Origin: CAYMTR01 sp964393405
Lineage (GTDB): Bacteria; Bacteroidota; Bacteroidia; Bacteroidales; Prolixibacteraceae
Assembly: GCA_964393405.1 (NCBI GenBank)
Contig: CAYMTR010000014.1
Location: 1-64,000 of the forward strand
Direction: 5' to 3'
DNA: 64,000 nt
In this document: in pieces, positions 16,798 through 25,962 of the stretch
Layout: each line of letters opens with the position of its first letter
Numbering within the stretch: position 1 is the stretch's first letter
Made by a program: the position numbers and the translations under genes
Notes under the pieces: generated by a model
What the model was told of the DNA's origin: nothing
The model's input: the letters and a program-made list of their open reading frames with translations, nothing else
The model's database searches: none

Positions 16798-17256
16798 TTA
16801 TTTCAAGGATTCAACAGTAGACTTAATTTTTTCTTTAAGCTTAGTGGGGTTTGTTTTTGCATACATAAACCCATCGTTAACAATGTCTTTCTTTGTGGTG
16901 CCCTTTACAAAAAGCAATGATTGTCCATCAACACCCAGCCTCTTTGCCAATGCTTCATTAGCTTTGTCGTCAAGGTTTATTGATTTTAGAACAATTTTAT
17001 CTCCATAAAGCTCTTTGATTATATCAGCAGACACTTCTTCAACTGCCTTACAGGTTTCACACCTTCTTGAAAAATGAAAATAGTATGCTTCAACATTTGT
17101 TTGTTCTATGTTTTGGGCTAATGCAGAGCCTGAGGAGCCGCAACCTGATGCTGAGGCACTCTTGCATTTTGTTGTAGAAGCATTTTTACAGCACTGTGCC
17201 TGTGAAACAGTTGAGAAAAATGCGACCAAACTAAATAATAAGATTATCCTTTTCAT
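16798..17256 (-). CDS. arsF: ArsF-type exported thioredoxin-like protein
   Basis: The 152-residue protein has a signal peptide (MKRIILLFSLVAFF, cleavage near VSQAQ). A Cys-rich stretch follows (QCCKNASTTKC to GCG, residues 21-41), and then a thioredoxin-like domain with the redox motif RRCETCKAVEE near residues 64-74. This fits the ArsF partner of the ArsEFG nitroreductase and efflux system. It sits between arsE-like and arsG with spacings of 7 and 9 bp. The N-terminal cysteines may bind metal or arsenical. Confidence 0.8.
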   Translation of the reverse strand: MKRIILLFSLVAFFSTVSQAQCCKNASTTKCKSASASGCGSSGSALAQNIEQTNVEAYYFHFSRRCETCKAVEEVSADIIKELYGDKIVLKSINLDDKANEALAKRLGVDGQSLLFVKGTTKKDIVNDGFMYAKTNPTKLKEKIKSTVESLK

Positions 17257-17263
17257 GATTGAA

Positions 17264-17527
17264 TTATTTTTTAATTAAACTTTTTATTTCATCCATTGAA
17301 GGTACACGACCTTTTACTAATACTTTCCCATCGACCACTAAAGCAGGAGTCGACATAACTCCGTAGTTCATTATTTCTACTATGTCTTCAACTTTCGAGA
17401 CTGTCGCATCAACTCCTGTCTCTGCGACTGCATCTTTGACAGCTTTTTCAAGTGCTTTGCACTTTGGACAACCTGTCCCTAAAATTTTAATATCCATACC
17501 TGCAGGTTTAATATTTTGAAAATCCAT
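17264..17527 (-). CDS. ArsE-like small thioredoxin/glutaredoxin-fold protein
   Basis: The 87-residue cytoplasmic protein carries ILGTGCPKCKALEKAV (residues 15-30), the CPKC redox site of the TM0996/MTH895 thioredoxin-like family, and the cis-Pro block VMSTPALVVDGKV at about 56-68. Members of this family precede arsF and arsG in ArsEFG-type clusters and are taken as ArsE. Start at 17527; an in-frame ATG at 17497 is an alternative that still keeps the whole fold. It follows arsR by 63 bp. Confidence 0.8.
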   Translation of the reverse strand: MDFQNIKPAGMDIKILGTGCPKCKALEKAVKDAVAETGVDATVSKVEDIVEIMNYGVMSTPALVVDGKVLVKGRVPSMDEIKSLIKK

Positions 17528-17590
17528 CCTGAATTAATTTATTATTTTATTCTTTTAGTATTTAGAAAAACTAATAACAAACTGAAATAA

Positions 17591-17890
17591 CTATAGTTTG
17601 AAAAACTCTTTAAACAATAATTGAGCCTCTTTCCAATTATCTTTATTAACGCAATATTTGATTTTTGGAGATTCTATCTCCCCTTGAATTAGGCCGGCAT
17701 CCTTAAGCTCTTTTAAGTGCTGGGAAAGGGTAGATTTGGCAATAGGTAATATTTCAGTAAGGTCGCCACTATAACAGCAGCTTTGCTCTGAAAGTGTTTC
17801 CATTATATAAATCCTGATTGGATTTCCTAACGCTTTTGCATATCGTGCTATACGTTTCTGTTTTTCTGTAAAAACAACTATTGTTTTCAA
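17591..17890 (-). CDS. arsR: ArsR-family metalloregulatory repressor
   Basis: About 99 residues of winged helix-turn-helix: ARYAKALGNPIRIYIMETL, then SCCYSGDLTEILPIAKSTLS, QHLKELKDAGLIQ and YCVNKDNW. The two adjacent cysteines before the recognition helix are candidate As(III) ligands. The open frame extends to a TTG at 17911, but that start lies within the operator and -7 box, so transcripts would begin downstream. I therefore take the TTG at 17890; there is no ATG before the fold. The gene heads the ars cluster and should repress both arsR-arsG and the permease block. Confidence 0.9.
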   Translation of the reverse strand: MKTIVVFTEKQKRIARYAKALGNPIRIYIMETLSEQSCCYSGDLTEILPIAKSTLSQHLKELKDAGLIQGEIESPKIKYCVNKDNWKEAQLLFKEFFKL

Positions 17891-17910
17891 TGTTCGTATT
17901 TTTGCGAACA
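17891..17910. promoter_or_regulatory. ArsR-type operator at the arsR start
   Basis: TGTTCG, spacer TATTTTTG and CGAACA form a perfect 6-bp inverted repeat with an 8-bp spacer. It overlaps the predicted transcription start of arsR, just downstream of a -7 box, as expected for autorepression. A near-copy occurs at 16052-16071. Confidence 0.8.
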
Positions 17911-17916
17911 AATATA
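17909..17916 (-). promoter_or_regulatory. Candidate -7 box of the arsR promoter
   Basis: On the minus strand TATATTTG matches TAnnTTTG exactly and abuts the operator. A clear -33 TTTG at the usual spacing is missing, which could reflect an intrinsically weak, repressible promoter. Confidence 0.5.
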
Positions 17917-18052
17917 AAAAGAAAATAATTGAAAATATTCTTGAACCCTAAAATTTATTCATGGGCATAATATTCTCCACTCAAATTGTTTAGCAATATT
18001 GAATTGAAGAGATCATAAAGTCTCTTGAAATAAGTGAGAAATTAATTATTAG

Positions 18053-19075
18053 TTACTTGATTGTAACTTTCTCTGTCTGGAAATAGGAACCTGAACTTAT
18101 CTTCAAAAAGTAGATGCCCTTGTTTAGGTTGTCAGTTTCAATAGTATTTTGTCCTTCTGCAAGATTCTGACTGTAAATCAGTTCTCCTGATGTTGAAAAA
18201 AACTCAAGTTTAAGTTCGTTTATTCCCTGAGGAATATCAGAAATTGTAATTATATCTGATGAAGGATTAGGGTAAATCTTTATTTTTTTTTTATTGTTTC
18301 CAAGTTCTTTTTTAGAAGTACTTTCGTTATCAGGGTCAACTAAAAGCATTGAACCAAAGAAATCTGCTGTTATGTAATTATCATTGGCATTCGCTTCAGG
18401 CATTATCATCGAACCAATAAAGTTTTCCCTCGAATTAGTTTCGTCGTTATCACAATAAGCTATCGAGAAGCCCATAAGTTTGCCATTAGTAAGATAGACT
18501 CTGCTAGCTTCAGGGTTAGAAGGTTTAAAGGTTGAATCATAAATCTTTAATGCAATTTCCCAGATATATGTGTTCTCATCGATAGTGTCCATAACCACTG
18601 ATAAATTATTTTTCAAATTAACATTTGAACCTGTTCCTCCGTCAATCGCGTCATAGAAAATACTTACATGGTAAGCAAAGGCATTGTAATTAAACTGATG
18701 GTTTCCTTTTGAACGATCTTCATCTATGAATATTTCGACACAGTCATCGTTCCAGTAATTATCTGTTGGATTTGTATGATCATCTGAAAGTATATTGTCG
18801 TTTACTTCAACTAGTATGTAAAGATAATTTTTGTCCCATGCTACTTTGTATCTTCCTTCGAAATCACCATCTGCCATTATTTGGTTATAATGAATCCAAA
18901 CTTGGTCCATAGCATGCCATTCAGCTTTTGCCCAGAAAGCATCAGAGTCTGATCCGTCAATAACTGCTGGATTTTTTGTGTATAAAGTGTAGATGGTATC
19001 TTGCTGAGTTTGCGCTGACACTACGATAGTAAGTATTGTAACAATAATAGTTAATGCTGTTCTTAATTTGTTCAT
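18053..19075 (-). CDS. Secreted CBM9-like (DOMON-type) protein with T9SS type A sorting domain
   Basis: Signal peptide (about 21 residues, ending VSAQ). Residues 30-235 resemble a family 9 carbohydrate-binding module: an AVIDGSDSDAFWAKAEWHAM opening, YKVAWDKNYLYILVEVNDN, and DDCVEIFIDEDRSKGNH. Residues 260-340 form the type IX secretion C-terminal domain (KIYPNPSSDIITI at the front, then GIYFLKISSG and a VTIK end). The cargo crosses the outer membrane via T9SS and may bind sugar or heme-like ligands. It has no enzyme domain. It is monocistronic, with 180 bp to the next gene and a hairpin in between. Confidence 0.85.
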   Translation of the reverse strand: MNKLRTALTIIVTILTIVVSAQTQQDTIYTLYTKNPAVIDGSDSDAFWAKAEWHAMDQVWIHYNQIMADGDFEGRYKVAWDKNYLYILVEVNDNILSDDHTNPTDNYWNDDCVEIFIDEDRSKGNHQFNYNAFAYHVSIFYDAIDGGTGSNVNLKNNLSVVMDTIDENTYIWEIALKIYDSTFKPSNPEASRVYLTNGKLMGFSIAYCDNDETNSRENFIGSMIMPEANANDNYITADFFGSMLLVDPDNESTSKKELGNNKKKIKIYPNPSSDIITISDIPQGINELKLEFFSTSGELIYSQNLAEGQNTIETDNLNKGIYFLKISSGSYFQTEKVTIK

Positions 19076-19139
19076 GGCTTTAAAATTGATAAAAATTAAA
19101 ATTTCCTATGGAAACGGCTAAATATAGATATATGTTTTC

Positions 19140-19170
19140 TTACTTCCATAGTTTTCGAATATGGAAGTAA
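19140..19170. terminator. Hairpin between two minus-strand genes
   Basis: TTACTTCCATA and TATGGAAGTAA are perfect 11-bp arms around a 9-base loop. It lies 86 bp after the stop of the gene at 19256 and 65 bp before the T9SS gene start. No T-run follows, so it is either an imperfect terminator or an operator. Confidence 0.45.
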
Positions 19171-19255
19171 ATATTTTAACCTTTTATTTGTTTGGAAGCA
19201 TAGACTGATAGTATTATTCGGAGAAAATCAAAATTAGAATAATATAAGAGAAAAC

Positions 19256-20266
19256 TTACAATTTTCTGAACCACTGAACCATAGGTATTGGGAATTGAAC
19301 GAACTCATTGTCATAGTAGAAACCAGTAAAACCAAACTGAAAAGCTTTATTTGAATCAAGGTGCCACCTTATACCTGGCAATAAAACAGCAAGATTTGGA
19401 CTTCTTTCTTTAACAGTCGTTTTTGTATAGGTTGTGTTGATGTAATTATTTGTTAGGGGATCAAAGTTGTTCGTTGAGAGCCACTCTGTCTTTTCAATTT
19501 CTTGTCCCCATGGAGAAATGAAAGTATCAAATACGATGCTGAATTTTTGATTGATTTTGAACATTCCGGCTACCGAGAATAAAAATCTCCCCTCTGTGAA
19601 TTTTTCATCGTAGGGTTCCCCGGTCATAGGATTATAATTCTCCTGAGAATAAGCCAACCCACCATATCCAACTGATAGTGTAAGGTTGTTCTTTCTGTCA
19701 CCGTAAGTATATGAAGCAAAAGGAAGAGCAAGCCCAAAATCAGGATATGCCCACGAACCGGTACCTAATAAAACTCCCAGAGCCATATTAGATTTTTCAC
19801 CAAGTTTTAAGCTGTATTTTGCGTTGACAACAATTGGTATGGCTGCCCAAGAAGTCATTACCCCTACTCCAAAGTTGTCGGCAATGCCAAATTGAAAGTC
19901 AGGCCCGTATATGTTCCAAAGAATATAATTATCACCTTTCTTAATTGGTAGTCCGTTGGTAGTTATAAAATACCTCGTTGAAAAAATTTCCTCTCCCGAA
20001 AAATCCTTATAGAATTTGGGGTTTACTTCTTTTATGGATTTTATTTCATGCTTTGGGATGTAAACATTTCCTATTTTCTCAGTATTCATTAGAATCTCCC
20101 TGGCATCCTGAGTCAATATCTCTCCCAAGAATTCAGTTCCGTCATTTTTTGTTACCAGAAACGTTGCTGAAGGCTTTTGTTCTGCATTTTCTTGTGCCTT
20201 AGCCACCCTTAATGTGATACCTGATATAAGTACCATAAAAATTATCGCAAAGTAAATTGTCTTCAT
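19256..20266 (-). CDS. Uncharacterised exported protein, probable outer-membrane beta-barrel
   Basis: I do not recognise the family. The 336-residue protein has a signal peptide (about 24 residues, ending RVAKA). It then has a short beta-rich segment (TFLVTKNDGTEFLGEILTQD, then HEIKSIKEV) like the YopX/SH3-like folds that precede barrels in Bacteroidota. From residue 90 there are many short amphipathic strands rich in Gly and aromatic residues, for example FGVGVMTSWAAIPIVV. The C-terminus is basic (WFRKL) rather than Phe. Monocistronic and divergent from the lipid kinase gene. Confidence 0.55.
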   Translation of the reverse strand: MKTIYFAIIFMVLISGITLRVAKAQENAEQKPSATFLVTKNDGTEFLGEILTQDAREILMNTEKIGNVYIPKHEIKSIKEVNPKFYKDFSGEEIFSTRYFITTNGLPIKKGDNYILWNIYGPDFQFGIADNFGVGVMTSWAAIPIVVNAKYSLKLGEKSNMALGVLLGTGSWAYPDFGLALPFASYTYGDRKNNLTLSVGYGGLAYSQENYNPMTGEPYDEKFTEGRFLFSVAGMFKINQKFSIVFDTFISPWGQEIEKTEWLSTNNFDPLTNNYINTTYTKTTVKERSPNLAVLLPGIRWHLDSNKAFQFGFTGFYYDNEFVQFPIPMVQWFRKL

Positions 20267-20532
20267 AGTTTCAAACTTTTAATTAAGAATAACAAAGATT
20301 AAAACATATTTCCTTTTCCGCATATGACATTTTCTTAATTATTAGAGACTATATTTGTATATCAATCACTTGGTTATTTATTATTTTGACTAGCTATTTC
20401 AAAAGTTCATATTTCCATTATTTAATTAAAGTTTATCTACATAGGCTTTTTAAGGATAAAATGATTAATTTTAATTTTTAGGGAACATTTATAACTAATT
20501 ATTTTTTTACTAGAACATATAAAAAACATATA

Positions 20533-21420
20533 ATGCATAAGGTTTATCTCATTTATAATCCGATTAGCGGAAACAAAAAAAGTCATCTAATTTTGGAAAA
20601 AGTCCTTCAGATATTTGAAAAAGGGGGTCTTCAAACTGAAATTATTAAAACTGAGTATGCCGGGCATGCAAAAGATTTGGCCGGAACCTTGAATTTTGAA
20701 GGTTATGATGGCTTGTGTGTAATTGGTGGTGATGGGACGATGCATGAAATAGTCAATGGAATGCTCAAAAGGGAAGATAAGTCAAAAATACCAATAGGTT
20801 TAATCGCAGGTGGAACAGGCAATTCATTCATGCGAGATATTGATGCTCTTGACCCTGAAGTGGCTGCACTGAGAATTCTTACCGGAAGAATAAGAAAAGT
20901 TGATGTAGCCCGAGTTGAAGCTAAGGGTGAAATTATATATGGGTTCAACATTGTAGGATGGGGCTTGCCTACAGACATTTTACAAACTGCGAATAAACTT
21001 AAATGGCTGGGAGGACAATGTTATAATGTAGCTTCGATTATTGAACTTATTCGAAATAAACCACGTCTAGCACGCCTTAAGATAGAAAAACAAAACTTCG
21101 CCGGCGACTACGGCTTTATTCTTGGATGTAATACCATCAACACCGGGAAAGCTATGAAAATGGCCCCTCTTGCTCAGACTAACGATGGGCTAATCGACCT
21201 TATCGTACTTCGTAAAGCTGGTAGATTAACATTGTTTTACTTGTTTACAAAACTTTTCAGTGGAAGACATATAGGTCATCCTGCAGTACTTTACCATCAA
21301 GTTAAACAGTTTTCAATTGAACCAATAGAAGATCACGTACTTAATATTGATGGAGAACTAATAGGATGTACGCCTGTTTATGTGAAAATGTTGCCAAGTG
21401 AAATAGAGGTCTTGGTTTAA
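20533..21420 (+). CDS. Diacylglycerol kinase-family lipid kinase (YegS/BmrU type)
   Basis: The 295-residue protein opens with KVYLIYNPISGNKKSH, and has the DAGK catalytic loop VIGGDGTMHEIVNGML (residues about 63-78) and the nucleotide site GLIAGGTGNSFMRDI (about 96-110). The C-terminal half has the beta-sandwich of the family with DGELIGCTPVYV near the end. Likely substrates are diacylglycerol, sphingoid base or another lipid alcohol. Bacteroidota members are sometimes called sphingosine kinase-like, but the substrate is not decided here. It is monocistronic, 93 bp before the OmpA gene. Confidence 0.9.
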   Translation: MHKVYLIYNPISGNKKSHLILEKVLQIFEKGGLQTEIIKTEYAGHAKDLAGTLNFEGYDGLCVIGGDGTMHEIVNGMLKREDKSKIPIGLIAGGTGNSFMRDIDALDPEVAALRILTGRIRKVDVARVEAKGEIIYGFNIVGWGLPTDILQTANKLKWLGGQCYNVASIIELIRNKPRLARLKIEKQNFAGDYGFILGCNTINTGKAMKMAPLAQTNDGLIDLIVLRKAGRLTLFYLFTKLFSGRHIGHPAVLYHQVKQFSIEPIEDHVLNIDGELIGCTPVYVKMLPSEIEVLV

Positions 21421-21513
21421 ACGTCTAATTAACAAGATGTTATTCAATAAAATAAACCATTAATAAGCTGATATTTAAAAAATTAGTATTTTTACCTGCA
21501 AACTAACATTATT

Positions 21514-23157
21514 TTGATGAACAGATTTGCCCCTTTATTATTGATCATCATTTTATTACCTCTTCTATCTTTGGCTCAGGACGAGGATAAATTATGGGGA
21601 TTGTCGGTCGATTATGGAACTATTCAATACGAAGGTGAGTTAGGAAACCAGCTTTTTAAGTTTGATCAATTTAATGGGGGCTATGGCCTTGAAATTTCAA
21701 GATACCTTTCTTCTTCTTTTAACTTCGGAATACGCGGGGGATACAATTTTTTGAGCGCATCTAAGAATGATAGTCTTGGAGTACTTTCAATGCGTGGCGA
21801 TATGTATTCACTTACAGGTAATCTTGAATGTAAATTCGCCAACGGCTCGATTATATCAAAAAACGCTTTTCTTAAACCATATATCAAGTTAGGTGGTGGT
21901 AAATTATGGGGCAAGACTTGGGGCAAGAACTTTACACCCGGAGACAGTGTACTTCGTGATTATGATTATCCTTTGAATCAGGATTGGATGTATTCTGCAT
22001 CCATTGGAACTAAAATAAGAATTTCCAAAAGTATAAATGCATTTATTGAAGCTACAAATATTTGGGTTACTTGTGTTGGTATGGATGGTCAAAAGGGTGA
22101 CGAATCAAAAGACAGATTTATTAGGTTAAATGCCGGTGTTACTTTTGCACTTGGTGAATTTAAAGATTCTGACCATGACGGTGTTTCTGATAGAAACGAC
22201 CAATGTCCCAGAACTCCCGATAATGTTGTGGTCGATGAATTTGGATGCCCACTTGACACTGATGAGGATGGAATCCCTGATTTTATGGACGACTGCCCGA
22301 CGGAGATTGGCAGTGTTAAAACTAAAGGGTGTCCGGATAGAGATCAAGATGAGGTTGCTGATAAAAACGATAAATGCCCCGACGAAAAAGGATCAATATC
22401 AAATTTTGGTTGTCCGATTATTGAGACCGAAAAAGACCTAAGTACTAGTCAGCAACAGTCAAATATGGGAGGTTACCCTCAAGGAGTTAATATAATCTTT
22501 ATGTATCCGGGGATGGCTCAGGGAGCTGTTCAAATGCCGGGTATTTTATTTGATACCGATCTTGACGGTGTTTCTGATAATATTGACAGATGCCCCGGTG
22601 TTAAAGGAAGTATATCCAACTTTGGTTGCCCTGATACTGTTAAAACTATGCAGGCACCAGTTTCAGAGGATATTCCAACTATTGTAATTGATGGTTGTCC
22701 CGATGATAGAGATTGTGACGGAATATCAAATGGCTCAGACCAATGTCCTGATGCTCCAGGCTCTATTAGAAATAAAGGGTGCCCGATTGAACATTTAAGC
22801 CCAAAATGGAGGAAAGATTTAAAATTGGCGCCAGTACATTTTATTTCCGGGAATAGTAGCCTTACAGATTATTCAAAAGGTAATGTGGATAAACTTATTA
22901 TGACTATGACTCAGAATGAATCGTTGAATGTATGGTTGTTTGGTCATACCGATCCGATAGGAGGTGACGATTATAATGCAAAACTTTCAGAAGATAGATT
23001 GATGACAATTGTTAATTATATGCTCTCAAAAGGTATTTCTAAGGAAAGGATTTACACAATGGCCTTTGGAGAATCTTTTCCGGCAAGTTTGGGTAAATCT
23101 GATGACGACCTTATGAGAAATCGGAGGGTTGAGTTTTACTTGTTTGAATTCAAGTAG
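21514..23157 (+). CDS. OmpA-family outer-membrane protein with TSP3 calcium-binding repeats
   Basis: 547 residues. A signal peptide (to about 21) is followed by an N-terminal beta-barrel (25-210). Five thrombospondin type 3-like repeats follow, of pattern DxDxDGxxDxxDxCP, at about 215-310 and 345-425, broken by a Met/Pro/Gly-rich linker near 315-340. A C-terminal OmpA domain (440-547) includes the peptidoglycan-binding block DDYNAKLSEDRLMTIVNYML and a final NRRVEFYLFEFK. It should tie the outer membrane to peptidoglycan, with calcium stiffening the linker. It is 12 bp before trkH, an unusual neighbour for potassium transport genes. Confidence 0.9.
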   Translation: MMNRFAPLLLIIILLPLLSLAQDEDKLWGLSVDYGTIQYEGELGNQLFKFDQFNGGYGLEISRYLSSSFNFGIRGGYNFLSASKNDSLGVLSMRGDMYSLTGNLECKFANGSIISKNAFLKPYIKLGGGKLWGKTWGKNFTPGDSVLRDYDYPLNQDWMYSASIGTKIRISKSINAFIEATNIWVTCVGMDGQKGDESKDRFIRLNAGVTFALGEFKDSDHDGVSDRNDQCPRTPDNVVVDEFGCPLDTDEDGIPDFMDDCPTEIGSVKTKGCPDRDQDEVADKNDKCPDEKGSISNFGCPIIETEKDLSTSQQQSNMGGYPQGVNIIFMYPGMAQGAVQMPGILFDTDLDGVSDNIDRCPGVKGSISNFGCPDTVKTMQAPVSEDIPTIVIDGCPDDRDCDGISNGSDQCPDAPGSIRNKGCPIEHLSPKWRKDLKLAPVHFISGNSSLTDYSKGNVDKLIMTMTQNESLNVWLFGHTDPIGGDDYNAKLSEDRLMTIVNYMLSKGISKERIYTMAFGESFPASLGKSDDDLMRNRRVEFYLFEFK

Positions 23158-23169
23158 TTAATAATATTT

Positions 23170-24990
23170 ATGGCAAAGCGGCTATTTATTATCAGAGAAA
23201 AATTCTATAAAAAATTTTTCCTTTTTCAGGACAATTTAAAAAATACAGCCGATAGCTTTATTAATTTCTTTAATCTCACATTCATTCTTGGAAGCTTGTT
23301 TTTCTTCACTATTCTGATTTACAGATTGGGATTCAGATTGGAAAGCTTTACTTCGTATGGTTTTTACAAGTTATTTGTTATTTCATTTTTAATACTTTAC
23401 TTTTCAAAATATATTCGGTTTATACTTAAATTTAAAAAGAGGAAAATTGTTGCATGGATTTATGAAGGATCTCTTTTTATTGTCTCAACTTTCATTCTTC
23501 TGTCTTTGTTTTTCAATGGGGTAGAAGATAAATCAGTAAACTTGCCCCTTGGCAGATTATTTGTTGTTTTATCAATTAATTTTTTATTGATTATTTCTGA
23601 AGTTTACAAATTGATGAAGGTCATTGACTCTGTTAAAATGTCACCTTTACTCCTTTTTGCCCTTAGCTTTCTTGTGATTATTTTATTCGGCTCCGGTCTT
23701 CTTATGATGCCAAGTGCTCATACCGTTCCAATTAGTTATCTTGATGCATTGTTTACTTCAACCAGTGCTGTTTGTGTTACGGGACTTGTAGTCGTTAATA
23801 CTTCAACAACTTTTACTTTGCTCGGAAAAATTATTATTCTTCTTCTCATTCAAATTGGAGGACTTGGTATTATGGCTTTTACCGGTTTCTTCAGCTACGC
23901 ATTCACAGGTTCTGTTTCTTTTCGTGACAGGCTGATGCTGAAAGATATGGTTTCCGCTGATACTCTGGGAGGGATTTTCAGATTGATTACTAAAATTATT
24001 CTCCTGACTTTCATGATAGAAGGTATTGGTGCTGTTATAATTTATTTTAACGTGACCGACCTCGTTGGCAATAGAGTTTTCTTTTCAATTTTCCATTCTA
24101 TTTCTGCTTTTTGTAATGCAGGCTTTTCAACATTGCCCGCGGGTCTTGCTTCACCAGGGATTCAAAATAATTACGTTGTGATTCTGACAGTTGCATTTCT
24201 TATTATTTTCGGAGGAATTGGATTTCCGGTTCTGATTATGCTGTACGCTAAAGTTAAACGGGAAATCCAAAAGATAATCTATTATTCGAGAAGATCATCT
24301 TTGCCTGCAAATTTAGATTCCAGAAATATTGGCAACTGGTTAGCTGTTTTTACTTCAATTGTACTGATTGTTGTCGGAACTGTTTTATATTTTATTTTTG
24401 AAAACACTACAGGTACGAATGAAAAAAGTATTTCATTTAAAATAGTGGAAGCTTTTTTTGGAAGTGTAAGTGCAAGGACTGCAGGCTTTAATGTAGTTGA
24501 CTTAACCAATTGGTCAAACCTGACCATTTTTATTATGATCTTTTTGATGTGGGTGGGTGCTTCACCCGGTTCAACCGGCGGAGGGATTAAAACTACAACC
24601 TTTGCTGTTGCTTTGCATACTGCTTTATGCCTTATAAGAGGTAGGAACAAGGTAATTTTTAAATATTCCGAAATAGGATACGAAACAATCTCAAGAGTTT
24701 TGGTTGTAATAATTTTATCCCTGATTGTAATTTTCACAGGATTTATGGGATTAATATTTTTTGATCCTGCAAAGAACCCTGTTCATTTGCTTTTTGAAAG
24801 TGTGTCTGCTTTTGCTACTGTGGGTCTCAGCATTACCGACTCTGCAACTGTAAGTTATCCAAGTAAATTTATATTGATTTGCCTAATGTTTATTGGAAGG
24901 GTAGGCCCCTTAACATTGTTTACAGGTATTTTTATTTCTAATAGAAATATTTATAGTAAATTTCCTGAAAGGGATTTAACAATAAATTAA
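23170..24990 (+). CDS. trkH: TrkH/KtrB-family potassium uptake channel subunit
   Basis: 606 residues, longer than usual KtrB (about 450), because of a 150-residue N-terminal extension with three or four extra helices. The four selectivity-filter loops are visible: TSTSAVCVTGLVV, SAFCNAGFSTLP, SVSARTAGFNVV and SAFATVGLSITD. The SPGSTGGGIKT loop follows the third. It forms the membrane channel for K+ uptake with the cytosolic TrkA ring encoded 12 bp downstream. Confidence 0.93.
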   Translation: MAKRLFIIREKFYKKFFLFQDNLKNTADSFINFFNLTFILGSLFFFTILIYRLGFRLESFTSYGFYKLFVISFLILYFSKYIRFILKFKKRKIVAWIYEGSLFIVSTFILLSLFFNGVEDKSVNLPLGRLFVVLSINFLLIISEVYKLMKVIDSVKMSPLLLFALSFLVIILFGSGLLMMPSAHTVPISYLDALFTSTSAVCVTGLVVVNTSTTFTLLGKIIILLLIQIGGLGIMAFTGFFSYAFTGSVSFRDRLMLKDMVSADTLGGIFRLITKIILLTFMIEGIGAVIIYFNVTDLVGNRVFFSIFHSISAFCNAGFSTLPAGLASPGIQNNYVVILTVAFLIIFGGIGFPVLIMLYAKVKREIQKIIYYSRRSSLPANLDSRNIGNWLAVFTSIVLIVVGTVLYFIFENTTGTNEKSISFKIVEAFFGSVSARTAGFNVVDLTNWSNLTIFIMIFLMWVGASPGSTGGGIKTTTFAVALHTALCLIRGRNKVIFKYSEIGYETISRVLVVIILSLIVIFTGFMGLIFFDPAKNPVHLLFESVSAFATVGLSITDSATVSYPSKFILICLMFIGRVGPLTLFTGIFISNRNIYSKFPERDLTIN

Positions 24991-25002
24991 AATATTTGAG
25001 TT

Positions 25003-25683
25003 ATGAAGTTCATTGTTATTGGTTTAGGATATTTTGGGTCAACCCTTGCTGTTAACCTTACGAAACAAGGGCATGAAGTTATAGGTATCGATAATAATTG
25101 GGAAAAAGTTGAAGAATTCAAAGATTCAATTACTCACATTATGTCTATGGATACCACACTTGAAAGGGCTGTAAAAACTTTGCCCCTTGACGATTCTGAT
25201 GCGGTAATTGTTGCAATTGGAGAAGATGTTAGTTCTTCAATACTTACTCTTGCTATTCTTAAGAACCTGAAAGTCAAAAGAATTATCGGAAGAATTATAA
25301 GTCCGATCCATAAAACAATAATCAATCAAATAGGTATTGACGAGGTAATCCATCCTGAAGAGGAAGCAGCATATTCTATAATTTCATTGTTGCAATTAGA
25401 TAATGCTCTGAAAGTATATGAACTGGATGAATATAATGCCCTTGCAGAATTGTATGTGCCAAAGAAATATGTTGGACATTCACTGGAAAGCTTAAATGCT
25501 CAGAAAAGATTTGATCTGAAAATAGTAGCAGTAAAAGTGGCTCCTAAAAAGAGTGGGGTATTTAATATTTTTCCCAAAGAATATATACTTGACTATAACT
25601 TCGACCCATTGTCTCCCCTGAAAGAAAAAGACATTATCGTCGTAGTTGGGACTATGTCAAATCTTAGAAAATTAAGTGAATAA
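25003..25683 (+). CDS. trkA: TrkA/KtrA-type potassium uptake regulator
   Basis: The 226-residue cytosolic protein has an RCK/TrkA-N Rossmann domain starting FIVIGLGYFGSTLAVNL with the acidic ribose anchor GIDNNWEKVEE, and a TrkA-C domain from about residue 140. At this length it has one RCK unit, like KtrA, rather than the tandem of E. coli TrkA. It gates the adjacent TrkH by nucleotide binding. A strong hairpin follows the stop. Confidence 0.92.
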   Translation: MKFIVIGLGYFGSTLAVNLTKQGHEVIGIDNNWEKVEEFKDSITHIMSMDTTLERAVKTLPLDDSDAVIVAIGEDVSSSILTLAILKNLKVKRIIGRIISPIHKTIINQIGIDEVIHPEEEAAYSIISLLQLDNALKVYELDEYNALAELYVPKKYVGHSLESLNAQKRFDLKIVAVKVAPKKSGVFNIFPKEYILDYNFDPLSPLKEKDIIVVVGTMSNLRKLSE

Positions 25684-25712
25684 AAAATGACCACCGGGGA
25701 GTGATCATTTTT
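25683..25712 (+). terminator. Terminator after trkH-trkA
   Basis: AAAAATGA(C)CAC and GTG(A)TCATTTTT form 12-bp arms with one mismatch and a CGGGGA loop, ending in five Ts. The following spacer to 25962 shows no other gene or clear motif. Confidence 0.7.
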
Positions 25713-25962
25713 AAAGACGAATATTGTAAAAAACAGGGGAGAGGAGAATTTTAAATTATTAGCAAGGTACAAAACAAATGTAGTTTTCAAAAAGAATATT
25801 GATTCTCAATAACTTAATTTATACGAGTGACCCTTTTTTGGTGATTAAAATGCGTTTTAATTTGACGAATGACATAATTCCTTTGACAAAATAAATCTAT
25901 GTATCATTTATTTTTTATAATGTAAAGAATATCAGGCATTTTGACTTATAAATGATTATTGT

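Noticed and set aside
24282..24737. Long open frame antisense to trkH
   Set aside because: It mirrors codon structure of a clearly conserved membrane protein and has no recognisable domain; similar antisense frames across the window were dismissed for the same reason.
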